DNA from: a virus
DNA: 64,000 bases
Reading direction: 5' to 3' (one strand)
IMG/VR virus record: IMGVR_UViG_3300045971_000577
Span: 62,001 to 126,000 of that record
A model generated the notes under the pieces. It was not told the DNA's origin, made no database searches, and saw only the letters and a program-made list of their open reading frames with translations. The position numbers and the translations under genes are program-made. This document shows positions 7,622 to 15,308 of this stretch, in pieces; within the stretch, counting starts at the first letter, position 1; the number at the start of each line of letters is the position of its first letter.

Positions 7622-8248
7622 TTACTTTGCGTTTATCAGCCTCTTGTATGTTTCTTCTTCAGCAAGGGTGGGCCAATCAGCAGCAAAGATCTTGATATCG
7701 TATCCCCAATGTTCGTTGCCACCGCCGCCAGAACCAGTGTGTATACCGATCAGATTGAAGATAGCGGAATACGGATAGGATGACATGTGCTTCTTGGCGC
7801 GGGTCAACGTGCCCCCCACATATCCGGCCCACCCCGGATATCCTGTTGGTGCACCCGGGGTTTTCCCGCACCAGTTCTGAACTCCGCCCTTAGGGCACGA
7901 ATGCGAATTAGACAGATTTGGCTGAAAGTTAGGTTCTCTCTCAAATTCTATCTTGGTGAACTTGTCTGTCTCGGGATAGAACTTATCGCTGCTCCAGGAA
8001 TGTACACCAAGTGCATTACACGATTTCATCAGGAATGCCTGATTTTCGAGAAGCCAAGGACAGATTTCCGAAGGACTGCGAAGCTTATCCTTTTCGGCCG
8101 CAAGCCATGCAGCAAAATCATTCTTGATGGCATTGGCTTCGCGAATGGCCTTGTGTTCTCTTCGAATACGTTGCAGGTGTTTAGCGTATTCCTTATCGTC
8201 CTCGAAGAGTTTGCCGGTAAATCGGCACTTGTTGACAGTTACTTTCAT
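7622..8248 (-). CDS. Hypothetical protein, 208 aa
   Basis: ATG at 8248 overlaps the stop of the upstream gene (ATGA) behind GAAGGTAAG, so I prefer it to an ATG 12 codons upstream. The protein starts MKVTVNKCRFTGKLF with a putative zinc knuckle or strand, then a basic helix (KHLQRIRREHKAIREA) and a Gly-rich C-terminal region (HTGSGGGGNEHWGYD). No known family; probably a phage-specific protein. Confidence 0.7.
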   Translation of the reverse strand: MKVTVNKCRFTGKLFEDDKEYAKHLQRIRREHKAIREANAIKNDFAAWLAAEKDKLRSPSEICPWLLENQAFLMKSCNALGVHSWSSDKFYPETDKFTKIEFEREPNFQPNLSNSHSCPKGGVQNWCGKTPGAPTGYPGWAGYVGGTLTRAKKHMSSYPYSAIFNLIGIHTGSGGGGNEHWGYDIKIFAADWPTLAEEETYKRLINAK

Positions 8249-8490
8249 CTTACCTTCTGCTTTGTTTGTTCGAAAAGATTGCAACCAAATGTAATTCTGG
8301 TTTGAATAAATTGCTTTTCAGTTCCGGAAACATAAACCATTGTTTTTCTTTCGCCGCACACTCCGTACGACGGATGTTGGTCTCCGGAAATCTGCGGATG
8401 ATTGCAGTCATTCATGTGACCTGCATCATAGGGATTCCCGGTGCCGCTACCGTCGCCCCAATACTTGCAATAACCGCAGATTGGCCTCAC
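8245..8490 (-). CDS. Small zinc-binding protein, 81 aa
   Basis: Four spaced Cys positions, C-G-Y-C-K-Y-W, D-C-N-H-P, V-C-G and F-G-C-N-L-F-E, suggest a single zinc site in the style of small phage zinc ribbons. Start is GTG overlapping the upstream stop (GTGA). Function unknown. Confidence 0.65.
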   Translation of the reverse strand: MRPICGYCKYWGDGSGTGNPYDAGHMNDCNHPQISGDQHPSYGVCGERKTMVYVSGTEKQFIQTRITFGCNLFEQTKQKVR

Positions 8491-8852
8491 TGGTATGCCT
8501 TCAGCCTTTGGCGCAGAGATTCAAGGTTTGCTTCAGCTTGCTTGATTTCTTCAAGAAGCTCTTCGCGGCGCGTGATAAACCCGGTGTCCACTATCGGAAT
8601 CACTGTTGCAATGAACTTGATGTCGCCCTGCCAGAAACGATCCAGCGTAAGTGCATAGTTGATCACATCTTCAAGAATACCTTCAACAATGCCCAGTTCT
8701 GCACCTGCACCGCATCCCATGCCGCCGGCGCCATCCATGGGATTTTCACCAGTGATCTTCCATACACCGCGGGTATGTAGCGGATGTTCCGCCACTAGCC
8801 GCTTGCCAGACCAGGAAATGGTCGTGTATTGAATGAACTTGTCGCTGTGCAT
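8487..8852 (-). CDS. Hypothetical protein, 121 aa
   Basis: ATG at 8852 lies behind CGGAGC; upstream in-frame ATG codons lack a ribosome site. The N-terminal part is beta-rich with a Gly-rich loop (GGMGCGAGAE) and the C-terminus is a coiled coil (REELLEEIKQAEANLESLRQ). Transcribed from the sigma70 promoter at 8905-8933. No family recognised. Confidence 0.7.
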   Translation of the reverse strand: MHSDKFIQYTTISWSGKRLVAEHPLHTRGVWKITGENPMDGAGGMGCGAGAELGIVEGILEDVINYALTLDRFWQGDIKFIATVIPIVDTGFITRREELLEEIKQAEANLESLRQRLKAYQ

Positions 8853-8904
8853 GTGTTGCTCCGTAAAATGAGAATGTGGGCACAAGTATTACCCTGTTAC
8901 CCAC

Positions 8905-8933
8905 ATTATACTGCCCTACGCGGGCCTGGTCAA
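8905..8933 (-). promoter_or_regulatory. sigma70-like promoter
   Basis: Minus strand TTGACC, 17-base spacer, TATAAT. Drives the run 8852 to 7622 and possibly beyond. Confidence 0.8.
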
Positions 8934-8938
8934 CTGAC

Positions 8939-9562
8939 TTAGACGATGAACACACCACCGATCAACATTGTTCCAGCAAGCACAACGATCAGCACCCAGA
9001 ATGCCAGCCATTCGCCGTCGTTGTTCAGATCCTTGAAGGTCTTCGGAACACGAATCATTCTTGTTCCCTTGAAGAATCCACCGAAGCGACTGTATTCGAC
9101 CTTTTCGTAGCCAGCCGTGAACAGGCGCATGTAAATCATTTGGGCAATGGTGAGGCCGACAGTGACGAACAGCAAACCATACAGGAGCTTGATAAATGCA
9201 GCACCCGCCACCTTCCAGATGATCAGTGCGGCCGTCAGCTTGCCTGCGTCAGTGTGTAGGAAGTCATTTACCGTAATACCCAGTTCCTTTGCAGCAAGGC
9301 TCAGCGCCTTGGCGAAACCTTCTGCTGCGGCTGCGGCTTGTTGGCCCCAGGTTGCAGCCAGGGTGACCATTGCGGTCACCTGTTTGGGATCGGACGGTGC
9401 TTCTACTCCCTTGGCAGCTTGTGCAACCACTTGGGCGGCATGCGCCTTCAGTTCAGCTACCTGAGCTTCGGTCAGCCCGCTGGTGTCGATGGATGTTTGA
9501 GCAGCAAACGAAGTTGCCGCGCAGAGTGCGAGTGCAACAGTTGCAACGAGTTTACGGAACAT
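8939..9562 (-). CDS. Exported membrane protein, 207 aa
   Basis: A clear signal peptide (MFRKLVATVALALCAATSFAAQ) is followed by an Ala/Gln-rich helical domain (residues 25-105), then hydrophobic segments near 105-120, 123-145 and 187-207. Likely an inner-membrane protein with an N-terminal periplasmic helical domain. It has its own promoter, and the next promoter starts right after its stop, so it is probably monocistronic. Function unknown; a role in lysis or superinfection exclusion is only a guess. Confidence 0.75.
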   Translation of the reverse strand: MFRKLVATVALALCAATSFAAQTSIDTSGLTEAQVAELKAHAAQVVAQAAKGVEAPSDPKQVTAMVTLAATWGQQAAAAAEGFAKALSLAAKELGITVNDFLHTDAGKLTAALIIWKVAGAAFIKLLYGLLFVTVGLTIAQMIYMRLFTAGYEKVEYSRFGGFFKGTRMIRVPKTFKDLNNDGEWLAFWVLIVVLAGTMLIGGVFIV

Positions 9563-9588
9563 GTAGGGATCTCCTTAGTTGAGCTCTT

Positions 9589-9617
9589 AGTATATGCTCA
9601 ACTAAGGGATCGGTCAA
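9589..9617 (-). promoter_or_regulatory. sigma70-like promoter
   Basis: Minus strand TTGACC, 17-base spacer, TATACT; located 27 bases upstream of the exported membrane protein gene. Confidence 0.75.
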
Positions 9618-9622
9618 GTGGT

Positions 9623-10129
9623 TTACTTGCCCGTCAGCTTGTGCATTTCGGCACGCAGAAGTTGATTGATGTAATCATTTACAGTCATGTCAGCTTCGTG
9701 TGCAAGACGGTAGAGCTGCATTTCTTCCTGTTCGGACAGGTTGAGCGGGACAATGATACGTTCGTCGAATTCTTCTTCGTTGATGATTGCTTGTAGCTTT
9801 TCAAGGAAGTCTTCTTCGACGTCAATATCGGTATAGGAAATATCGTCCCACGCGATATCTGCAGGAATGCCCTTAGCGTCAGCTTCGAGACGGTAGTCGT
9901 TCTCAAAGTCCGGATTGAACCAACGATAGGCAAGGGGTCTTTTCGGAACTTCGACGCTTACCTCGTATACTTCTGCCGTTTCGGAATCGTACAGAACCGA
10001 ACCGACGGGCTTGCCGCTAACGGTCTTGAAGTCGAGGTAGATAGTATTTTCGCCATAACAATTCCAGAGGTAGTTACTACCTACGGAAAAGCGATAACCT
10101 AGTACGTCGAGAATTTGTTTGATGTGCAT
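9623..10129 (-). CDS. Hypothetical protein with RHH-like C-terminus, 168 aa
   Basis: ATG at 10129 is the first start after the macro-domain gene. The frame upstream of it is open but overlaps that gene. The middle is acidic. The C-terminus (VPLNLSEQEEMQLYRLAHEA, then M-T-V-N-D-Y-I-N) resembles the strand-helix-helix of ribbon-helix-helix proteins. It may be a DNA-binding or antitoxin-like protein; weak call. No clear Shine-Dalgarno. Confidence 0.6.
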   Translation of the reverse strand: MHIKQILDVLGYRFSVGSNYLWNCYGENTIYLDFKTVSGKPVGSVLYDSETAEVYEVSVEVPKRPLAYRWFNPDFENDYRLEADAKGIPADIAWDDISYTDIDVEEDFLEKLQAIINEEEFDERIIVPLNLSEQEEMQLYRLAHEADMTVNDYINQLLRAEMHKLTGK

Positions 10130-10137
10130 ATATTTAC

Positions 10138-10620
10138 TTATAGTGTAGTAACAGTCGAATCCGGCAACCACAGGGTTACAGGATAGTCTATGGTTTCTTC
10201 GATGATGGTGCGAATAATATTCCAGTTGCCGCCGCCACGTGCTGCGCCGATCATCGGAATATGTAGTTCTTGCGGACACATGGTGTCAATGGCTGTTTTG
10301 GCGATGAAAGTGTTGATGAATTCGAAGCAAGTTTGAATAGCATCGTAACTAACCATTCGCGTACCCTTACCGTACAGGTGTTGGGTAATCGCATTCCAAA
10401 TGATGAGATTAGGCGCGATAGCAGTAGGAAGGGAGGTGCCGAGCTGCAATCCACCGTTCTCATGGACTGACATGTAGTCTTCATAGGCGGTAGGATAGGT
10501 TGCCTTGATACCAAGTGCAACACCAGAACCCATCACACCTTGTGCGTTACAGCCGTGGACGACATGGCCTTGCTTGATGTGAAGCAAGTTGCCAAACTGC
10601 GTCATTACCTTTGTGCTCAT
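10138..10620 (-). CDS. Macro-domain protein (ADP-ribose-binding)
   Basis: 160 aa from ATG at 10620, which overlaps the stop of the 48-aa gene (ATGA). It carries V-V-H-G-C-N-A-Q-G near the start, followed by MGSGVALGIKATYPTAYEDY, and later IPMIGAARGGGNW. These are the ligand loops of macro domains of the Poa1p/ADP-ribose-1''-phosphatase type. Such enzymes remove or bind ADP-ribose. In a phage this may process ADP-ribose 1''-phosphate or counter host ADP-ribosylation (inference). RtcB elsewhere in the window is another RNA-repair function. Confidence 0.85.
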   Translation of the reverse strand: MSTKVMTQFGNLLHIKQGHVVHGCNAQGVMGSGVALGIKATYPTAYEDYMSVHENGGLQLGTSLPTAIAPNLIIWNAITQHLYGKGTRMVSYDAIQTCFEFINTFIAKTAIDTMCPQELHIPMIGAARGGGNWNIIRTIIEETIDYPVTLWLPDSTVTTL

Positions 10621-10763
10621 TTGAAATAGTCCCAAACAAAGTAACCAGCCAGGGCAACAAATGCCAGGCTAAGGAGACCACCGCCAGTCAGCAGGCCCCA
10701 CACGTTGACTGCCAGGATGGCAATCAGCACCCATCCCCAGGTATCAGGTTTCCGTAGATTCAT
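10617..10763 (-). CDS. Small membrane protein, 48 aa
   Basis: MNLRKPDTWGWVLIAILAVN, then a Gly/Leu-rich hydrophobic stretch, ending in F-V-W-D-Y-F-K. It is two short membrane segments with little else. Shine-Dalgarno GAGG precedes the ATG, and the end overlaps the macro-domain gene. Function unknown. Confidence 0.65.
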   Translation of the reverse strand: MNLRKPDTWGWVLIAILAVNVWGLLTGGGLLSLAFVALAGYFVWDYFK

Positions 10764-10764
10764 T

Positions 10765-10947
10765 TTATATTGCCTCGATAATTTGATTTACAACAACAAT
10801 GGCAGGATTATAATCTGCCGGACTAATGTCGAATAGAATAATCGAACTATCCGGTCCATAGAAACCAACAACTGTGGCTATCTGGCCATCAAGCTCAGAA
10901 TCGCCAGACCCAATAATCTTTACTCTATCCTGTATTTCTGGTCGCAT
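10765..10947 (-). CDS. Small beta-rich protein, 60 aa
   Basis: MRPEIQDRVKIIGSGDSELD, then GQIATVVGFYG and AIVVVNQIIE suggest a small SH3/KOW-like barrel. Ends two bases before the small membrane protein gene. No specific family. Confidence 0.65.
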   Translation of the reverse strand: MRPEIQDRVKIIGSGDSELDGQIATVVGFYGPDSSIILFDISPADYNPAIVVVNQIIEAI

Positions 10948-10956
10948 CTTGTTTCC

Positions 10957-11202
10957 TTATCTAAGATCGTCTTCAGTGTATAAACAGGTACATGACGAGC
11001 AATACCCATTCTTAGTAAATTCACCGTGTTGTGCTTTGTGGCGTGAAAGTCTGTAATCCGGATCGACAGGATTTCGGTCCATTCTTCTGGTCATTGCACT
11101 GACAGACACATTGTACAGTTCGGCACATTCCTTAAGGGTTTTGCCGTCAGTATATCGCAACCTGAAAAGATCAGATAGCTCGCTGTGGGTCCATTGTTTC
11201 AC
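10957..11202 (-). CDS. Small HTH protein, 81 aa
   Basis: Residues 8-46 read as a helix-turn-helix: L-F-R-L-R-Y-T-D-G-K-T, then LKECAELYNVSVSAMTRRM. The C-terminus has a C-x2-C pair (G-Y-C-S-S-C-T-C). Probably a DNA-binding regulator or a remnant of a homing-endonuclease DNA-binding module. Overlaps the upstream gene by 32 bases. Confidence 0.65.
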   Translation of the reverse strand: MKQWTHSELSDLFRLRYTDGKTLKECAELYNVSVSAMTRRMDRNPVDPDYRLSRHKAQHGEFTKNGYCSSCTCLYTEDDLR

Positions 11203-11569
11203 TAACCGGTGCCTTCATAGTAAATGGTGCGTTTCTCTTGTCAAACTTTGTGGTACTGGCACGCCAGGCTGCCCAATCGATTTCGATGGGACTATCTTCA
11301 GCAAGCGGATCAATAACCAAATCGGTAGTCGAATCTGCATTGTGACTTGCATTTTCGATTCCGTCAATATTGTGTTCGCCGAGAATAGAGTATGCCCTGC
11401 CACTCCAGAAGATATTCACGCGATCAGTGCTCCAACCCATGGAGAACGAATTCTCGATCAAACCTTCGATTGTGCCTGCTACCGTATGCCGAATAACAAC
11501 ACGAACAGGAAGTAGTGACGAAAGATTGTGTTTGATAACTGCGTGTGTCGCTTCAGGGGTACCTGTCAT
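11171..11569 (-). CDS. Hypothetical protein, 132 aa
   Basis: Soluble mixed alpha/beta sequence starting MTGTPEATHAVIKHNL. No recognised motif. Overlaps its neighbours at both ends, consistent with a coupled gene run. Confidence 0.6.
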   Translation of the reverse strand: MTGTPEATHAVIKHNLSSLLPVRVVIRHTVAGTIEGLIENSFSMGWSTDRVNIFWSGRAYSILGEHNIDGIENASHNADSTTDLVIDPLAEDSPIEIDWAAWRASTTKFDKRNAPFTMKAPVSETMDPQRAI

Positions 11570-11759
11570 TCTTTTTACCTTTTAGTTTATCTACTACTTC
11601 TTGCATTTTGTACAGCTTCTTACATTCGAGTGGCATTCCTACGCTATGCACGACAGCAAAACATCTCGTACAACGATAGCTGATTCCGCTCTCAACGTCA
11701 AACTCCGCAATATTACCGCAGAGAAGAGTTACTTCCGGAAACTGACTATCAAGCGGCAT
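11553..11759 (-). CDS. Small zinc-knuckle protein, 68 aa
   Basis: MPLDSQFPEVTLLCGNIAEF followed by Y-R-C-T-R-C-F and L-E-C-K-K gives a C-x2-C plus two further Cys, probably one zinc site. ATG at 11759 is within the last codons of the upstream gene. An in-frame ATG at 11786 would add nine residues; the choice is uncertain. Confidence 0.6.
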   Translation of the reverse strand: MPLDSQFPEVTLLCGNIAEFDVESGISYRCTRCFAVVHSVGMPLECKKLYKMQEVVDKLKGKKNDRYP

Positions 11760-12855
11760 CGTCGTCTTCTCTGCCGTACTCGGCATCTTCAGCGTTCATC
11801 ACCGCGGCCATTGCATCGATCAGTATGTGAAATCCGAGATGATCGGTACATTGGCCACCCGCGCCGGATTGCTTGACCCACATTTTTCGGGTATAACCCA
11901 TGTAGGAATTGATCCAAGCAGTGGTAAGCACTTCCTTGGCAAAAGTAGCGAGCTTGTCCCATTCGCCCAGTTCGCAGAGTTCATTTACAACCTCCAATAC
12001 ATCGATAAGACCGTATGTACTGGTAGAATCTCGCTTGAAACTATTCATCCACTTGCCAGCAACGCATGGATCATTCCACTCGAACACATCGCCGGTGAGT
12101 GACCTGAAGAACTTCTTCATTGATGGATAACCCATCCTTTGATCGTCGGGTACTGCTGCAAGTTCTTCTTCAATGCGCTTACGTTCGTCGGCTTGCTCCT
12201 TCAGTCGACGAATGTACTCGGGAATCGATGCCTCAAGATCCTTGAAGTAGAAGTGGTTGTAACTCTTCTCGTATCCGTGTGTACCTTTTCCTTCACCTTC
12301 GTATTCTTCGATATACCACTTGTCCATGATCGCCCGGAAAATGTCTCCGTGAACAATCACGTGCGTCACAGCACGGAAGTTGTCAACCTTCTTGAGCTTT
12401 GTTGCCAACCGGTCAAGTTCAAACTGCTGGGATTGGGTAAGACCTGCTTCGCCCCTTACTTTTTCGAGTTCGCGAAGATCGTACTCGTCGCTGTTGAAAT
12501 AAGGCGTGAACTGAATACCGAGACGATCTTCAAGATCGGCTTCGAACATCAACTCGACGTCGAAGTTTTTCTGGTTCACTTCGCAGTCATGGATGGAGTT
12601 GGGACCTTGTCCGAATTCGTACAGTTGTTGCCTCATTGCTTCGACTACAACATTCAGCCCGTGACCGTGGCAATCTTCAACCGCGCCGTAGTCGTTGTAC
12701 TTGCCGTAGAATGGGACAGGACACACATCGTACAGTGCATTCGAATAACAGAACGTCTTCGGTTCGTTGTTTTTCAGCAACATGAACACAGCAACATCCT
12801 GGCCGCTCATGACGTGCAGATTTGAAATCATACAAGTACCGTTCCAGCTACCGAT
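11749..12855 (-). CDS. Conserved phage protein with apparent ATC start, 368 aa
   Basis: The first ATG (12831) has no ribosome site. Eight codons upstream, ATC at 12855 follows AGGAG by 7 bases and adds I-G-S-W-N-G-T-C, so the protein would begin (M)GSWNGTCMISNLHVMSGQDV. I recall the W-N-x-T-C-x2-S-x-L start as typical of a family of large-phage proteins of unknown function. ATC at 12858 and ATT at 12861 are alternatives. The rest is alpha/beta with acidic helices. The sigma70 promoter at 12882-12910 would start the RNA near 12875, leaving just room for this Shine-Dalgarno. Confidence 0.7.
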   Translation of the reverse strand: MGSWNGTCMISNLHVMSGQDVAVFMLLKNNEPKTFCYSNALYDVCPVPFYGKYNDYGAVEDCHGHGLNVVVEAMRQQLYEFGQGPNSIHDCEVNQKNFDVELMFEADLEDRLGIQFTPYFNSDEYDLRELEKVRGEAGLTQSQQFELDRLATKLKKVDNFRAVTHVIVHGDIFRAIMDKWYIEEYEGEGKGTHGYEKSYNHFYFKDLEASIPEYIRRLKEQADERKRIEEELAAVPDDQRMGYPSMKKFFRSLTGDVFEWNDPCVAGKWMNSFKRDSTSTYGLIDVLEVVNELCELGEWDKLATFAKEVLTTAWINSYMGYTRKMWVKQSGAGGQCTDHLGFHILIDAMAAVMNAEDAEYGREDDDAA

Positions 12856-12873
12856 GATAATTCTCCTATAAAG

Positions 12874-12881
12874 TATAAATA
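12874..12881 (+). promoter_or_regulatory. Possible late promoter (TATAAATA)
   Basis: An exact match to the T4 late-promoter octamer on the plus strand, 29 bases before a tiny ORF. It abuts the -10 box of the opposite-strand promoter, so it may be coincidence in AT-rich DNA. Confidence 0.35.
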
Positions 12882-12910
12882 AGTGTATAGTAATGTAAAA
12901 GGAAAGTCAA
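12882..12910 (-). promoter_or_regulatory. sigma70-like promoter
   Basis: Minus strand TTGACT, 17-base spacer, TACACT; drives the gene starting at 12855. Confidence 0.7.
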
Positions 12911-12973
12911 ATGACTTACGGAATTTGGTCTACACAAGTAGATTTATATCCAGGCTGGTATTACATGGATTAG
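12911..12973 (+). CDS. Possible 20-residue peptide gene
   Basis: ATG behind AAAGGAAAG codes MTYGIWSTQVDLYPGWYYMD and stops. It is aromatic-rich (three Trp/four Tyr). The upstream TATAAATA would give a leader of about 24 bases. Against it: the ribosome site overlaps the -35 box of the minus-strand promoter, and such a short frame can arise by chance. Confidence 0.3.
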   Translation: MTYGIWSTQVDLYPGWYYMD

Positions 12974-13314
12974 TTCTTTCCTAGTAGTTTTTGCAGACGT
13001 TCGTATTCAACAAGATTCCGTACTTGCTGTGCTTCTTCCTGTGCCTTACGTTCGGCAAGACGACTTGCCCATTCCTCGTCCGTTTCGTCACGTTGCGTGT
13101 GAATACAGAAGGTAGGAGAAGGACTGTGATCATACGGATAATGGCGATCAGGCTGCCACGACACTGTTGCATCAGTGCCATATTCTTCAATCCAACTGTT
13201 GATGCGATCTCGGAGTTCAGCCAAGGTGCCGTCAAACTCATATGGGTCGGGTTCGGCCATAAGGTCGGTCCTGATACCACGTTCCTCAACTCCTCGATAT
13301 CGTGGGCGCGCCAT
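12970..13314 (-). CDS. Hypothetical protein, 114 aa
   Basis: Acidic protein with a long C-terminal helix (EEWASRLAERKAQEEAQQVR). The start MARPRYRG overlaps the stop of the upstream gene (TAATGG). No family recognised. Confidence 0.65.
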   Translation of the reverse strand: MARPRYRGVEERGIRTDLMAEPDPYEFDGTLAELRDRINSWIEEYGTDATVSWQPDRHYPYDHSPSPTFCIHTQRDETDEEWASRLAERKAQEEAQQVRNLVEYERLQKLLGKN

Positions 13315-13661
13315 TAGAAATAGTCCCCTATGCCTTGCACAACTATGAATCCGCGGTTGATGAAGTATTGTCGGACGTCAATGTATGCACGCGCCAGCCT
13401 GTAGTCAGTGCTGGTTAATGAGATACCGTTGATAATACCATCAGTCACAACAATATGAGTGACATCGCGATCGCTGGGATTTTCAACATCAAGAAAATCA
13501 GGAGTAAATCCAGCGATATACAGGATGTCTTCCACACCGCCCAGAGCCAGTTCGATATTATCCGTAACAGCGCGGTGGCCGATACCATTATTTTTCACAG
13601 CAATGACCGGAAGGATGATTCCAAGGTCTGCCATGATTTGTTCACTATTCCATTTTGCCAT
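13314..13661 (-). CDS. Hypothetical protein, 115 aa
   Basis: Mixed alpha/beta sequence with valine/isoleucine-rich strands (THIVVTDGIINGISL) and a terminal INRGFIVVQG. No family recognised. Head-to-tail with its neighbours without gaps. Confidence 0.65.
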   Translation of the reverse strand: MAKWNSEQIMADLGIILPVIAVKNNGIGHRAVTDNIELALGGVEDILYIAGFTPDFLDVENPSDRDVTHIVVTDGIINGISLTSTDYRLARAYIDVRQYFINRGFIVVQGIGDYF

Positions 13662-13970
13662 TTATTTCTTCTTCGCGTAAAACGCATTAGGTTGCTTACC
13701 ACGTAAGGCAACTACCATATCTTCTTCTGAGATGAAGGTCTTCACCTGTTGAAGGTAATCAATCAACCCGTCAATATCCAGTTTTGGAAAATCCAACACC
13801 TGCCGGGCCGGCATTACATTGCTGGTAACCAACATAGACAGCTTGCGCTCTGTGTCAATACTAATTTTAAGCGAGAAGTTGGCGTTGGGCAAGTGGCTGC
13901 TCTGTGTCGCAGTCATGCGATCAGAAAAACCACCATCTTCGTTTACTGTCAGTATTCTTAGTTCGCCCAT
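13662..13970 (-). CDS. Hypothetical protein, 102 aa
   Basis: MGELRILTVNEDGG followed by strands and the helix LIDYLQQVKTFI, ending in a basic tail (YAKKK). No family recognised. Confidence 0.65.
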   Translation of the reverse strand: MGELRILTVNEDGGFSDRMTATQSSHLPNANFSLKISIDTERKLSMLVTSNVMPARQVLDFPKLDIDGLIDYLQQVKTFISEEDMVVALRGKQPNAFYAKKK

Positions 13971-14734
13971 TATTCATCCAATAGTTCGGTTAGGGCAGCA
14001 GAACGTTCACGCAGCATATTCAGATGCGTGGTGGTGTATTCAGCATCGCCGTAATCCCGCGTAGGTGCAGGACGATCGAGCCAGCCATCGTAATCGGCGT
14101 CAGCTTTGATCCCGTCGAACAGTTCCTTGAACACGGTATCGCCGAGCGTAGGTGTGCCGGGAGGAATGGGTGTCCACACGTGGCCGGTATCCAGCTCTTG
14201 CTGCAAGAAGCGAACCCACGCATTGCACAGGTTGAGTGCAATCTGCACAAACCATTTCGGTGTCTTCGTGTTCAAGTGGTAAATGTCGCTGTACTTTTCA
14301 GAGAGCGGATACGGACGGAAATAGCGATCACTGAACTTCTCCTCGTTCATTGTTGCAGCAACCTGCAGGATCTGCTGGAAAAGTGCTTCTTCAGTAAACA
14401 TATCGTCTGTCGCTGTGCGCGGATAATACTGTGCCTTATCGAGCACCAGCTGTGCGGCGCAATCTGCACGAGCTCTATCGGACGTGTCGTATTGCGCGAA
14501 ACTTGTGGCAGTCTTATCTTCCCTGGCATGGCATTCGTGGATCAGCATATCCCACTGTGCTGGAGTGAGTTCAGGCCACTCGTTGATATAAAGGCGCCCA
14601 TCGTGCGGCATACCGTCCACAATATCATACCCGTTGCCGATAGTGAACAGCACATGGTCGAGCAAGGACACAACCGTCGGGAAAATGCCCTGGTATTCGC
14701 AGAGTTGACGATTGGCAAAATTGTGGATACTCAT
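13970..14734 (-). CDS. Hypothetical protein, 254 aa
   Basis: Soluble, Trp/Tyr-rich alpha-helical protein (MSIHNFANRQLCEYQGIFPT). No catalytic motif visible. The start overlaps the end of the 80-aa gene (ATGA). Part of the coupled run from the promoter at 15275-15303. Confidence 0.65.
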   Translation of the reverse strand: MSIHNFANRQLCEYQGIFPTVVSLLDHVLFTIGNGYDIVDGMPHDGRLYINEWPELTPAQWDMLIHECHAREDKTATSFAQYDTSDRARADCAAQLVLDKAQYYPRTATDDMFTEEALFQQILQVAATMNEEKFSDRYFRPYPLSEKYSDIYHLNTKTPKWFVQIALNLCNAWVRFLQQELDTGHVWTPIPPGTPTLGDTVFKELFDGIKADADYDGWLDRPAPTRDYGDAEYTTTHLNMLRERSAALTELLDE

Positions 14735-14973
14735 TTGGTACTTTCTATGAATGCGTCTACTTCGGCGAACTTTTTATCGAACACAAGATCGATTTCGTGT
14801 GCCATAACAGCCAGATGCTGAGCCCTGTATTCGGCGACTGTCCAGCCACGATTGTGCAAGGCAGCGGCAATCTTGTATCCGGGCATCTTCTTGGCATTCA
14901 TGTCGCGCACTACCAGTCTTACTTCCTCGAATGGACGCTGGGCAAGTTTGCGATAGAGTTCAATCTCGCTCAT
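14731..14973 (-). CDS. Small protein of the GWT family, 80 aa
   Basis: I place the start at ATG 14973 (MSEIELYRKLAQRPF), which overlaps the previous gene by only 14 bases; ATG codons further up (15105, 15129) would overlap it by 146 bases or more. The sequence shares an N-terminal [DE]-x-[LT]-[FY]-x2-L and a C-terminal R-G-W-T-V-A-E-Y with three other small genes (14960, 15309, 35744). Function unknown. Confidence 0.55.
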   Translation of the reverse strand: MSEIELYRKLAQRPFEEVRLVVRDMNAKKMPGYKIAAALHNRGWTVAEYRAQHLAVMAHEIDLVFDKKFAEVDAFIESTK

Positions 14974-15268
14974 ATCCGTGGATGTCGACACTGATGTGGT
15001 GGCTGACTTTGTAGGAATCGATGGTAGCAACTCTTCCAATGAGTTCGCCAATTTGGCGAGTCCTTTCAGCAATGCGTCGCGTCTGTGCTTCAGAGAAGTG
15101 TTCATTTTCTGTCCAACCGTGTCTGTCAAAGATTTCCTTTAGCTCGGCGCGAATGTCCCTGCTCTCTTCAGAAGCATTATATTCTTTCATGAATGCTCTG
15201 TATTCCGCATCCACTACTGTGAAATCGCTGCGTCTTAGGAGTCTAAAGGTCTCGTCTTGTGTGTCCAT
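14960..15268 (-). CDS. Small protein of the GWT family, 102 aa
   Basis: D-E-T-F-R-L-L-R-R-S near the N-terminus and H-G-W-T-E-N-E-H in the middle match the GWT paralogs. The extra C-terminal part (RIAERTRQIGELIGRV) is helical. First gene after the promoter at 15275-15303, which leaves almost no leader. Confidence 0.6.
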   Translation of the reverse strand: MDTQDETFRLLRRSDFTVVDAEYRAFMKEYNASEESRDIRAELKEIFDRHGWTENEHFSEAQTRRIAERTRQIGELIGRVATIDSYKVSHHISVDIHGYERD

Positions 15269-15274
15269 ATGTGT

Positions 15275-15303
15275 ATTGTAGTATGGTCACACTGGTACTG
15301 CAA
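15275..15303 (-). promoter_or_regulatory. sigma70-like promoter
   Basis: Minus strand TTGCAG, 17-base spacer, TACAAT. The -10 box ends 6 bases before the ATG at 15268, so the mRNA would be leaderless or nearly so. Confidence 0.65.
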
Positions 15304-15308
15304 CAGGT

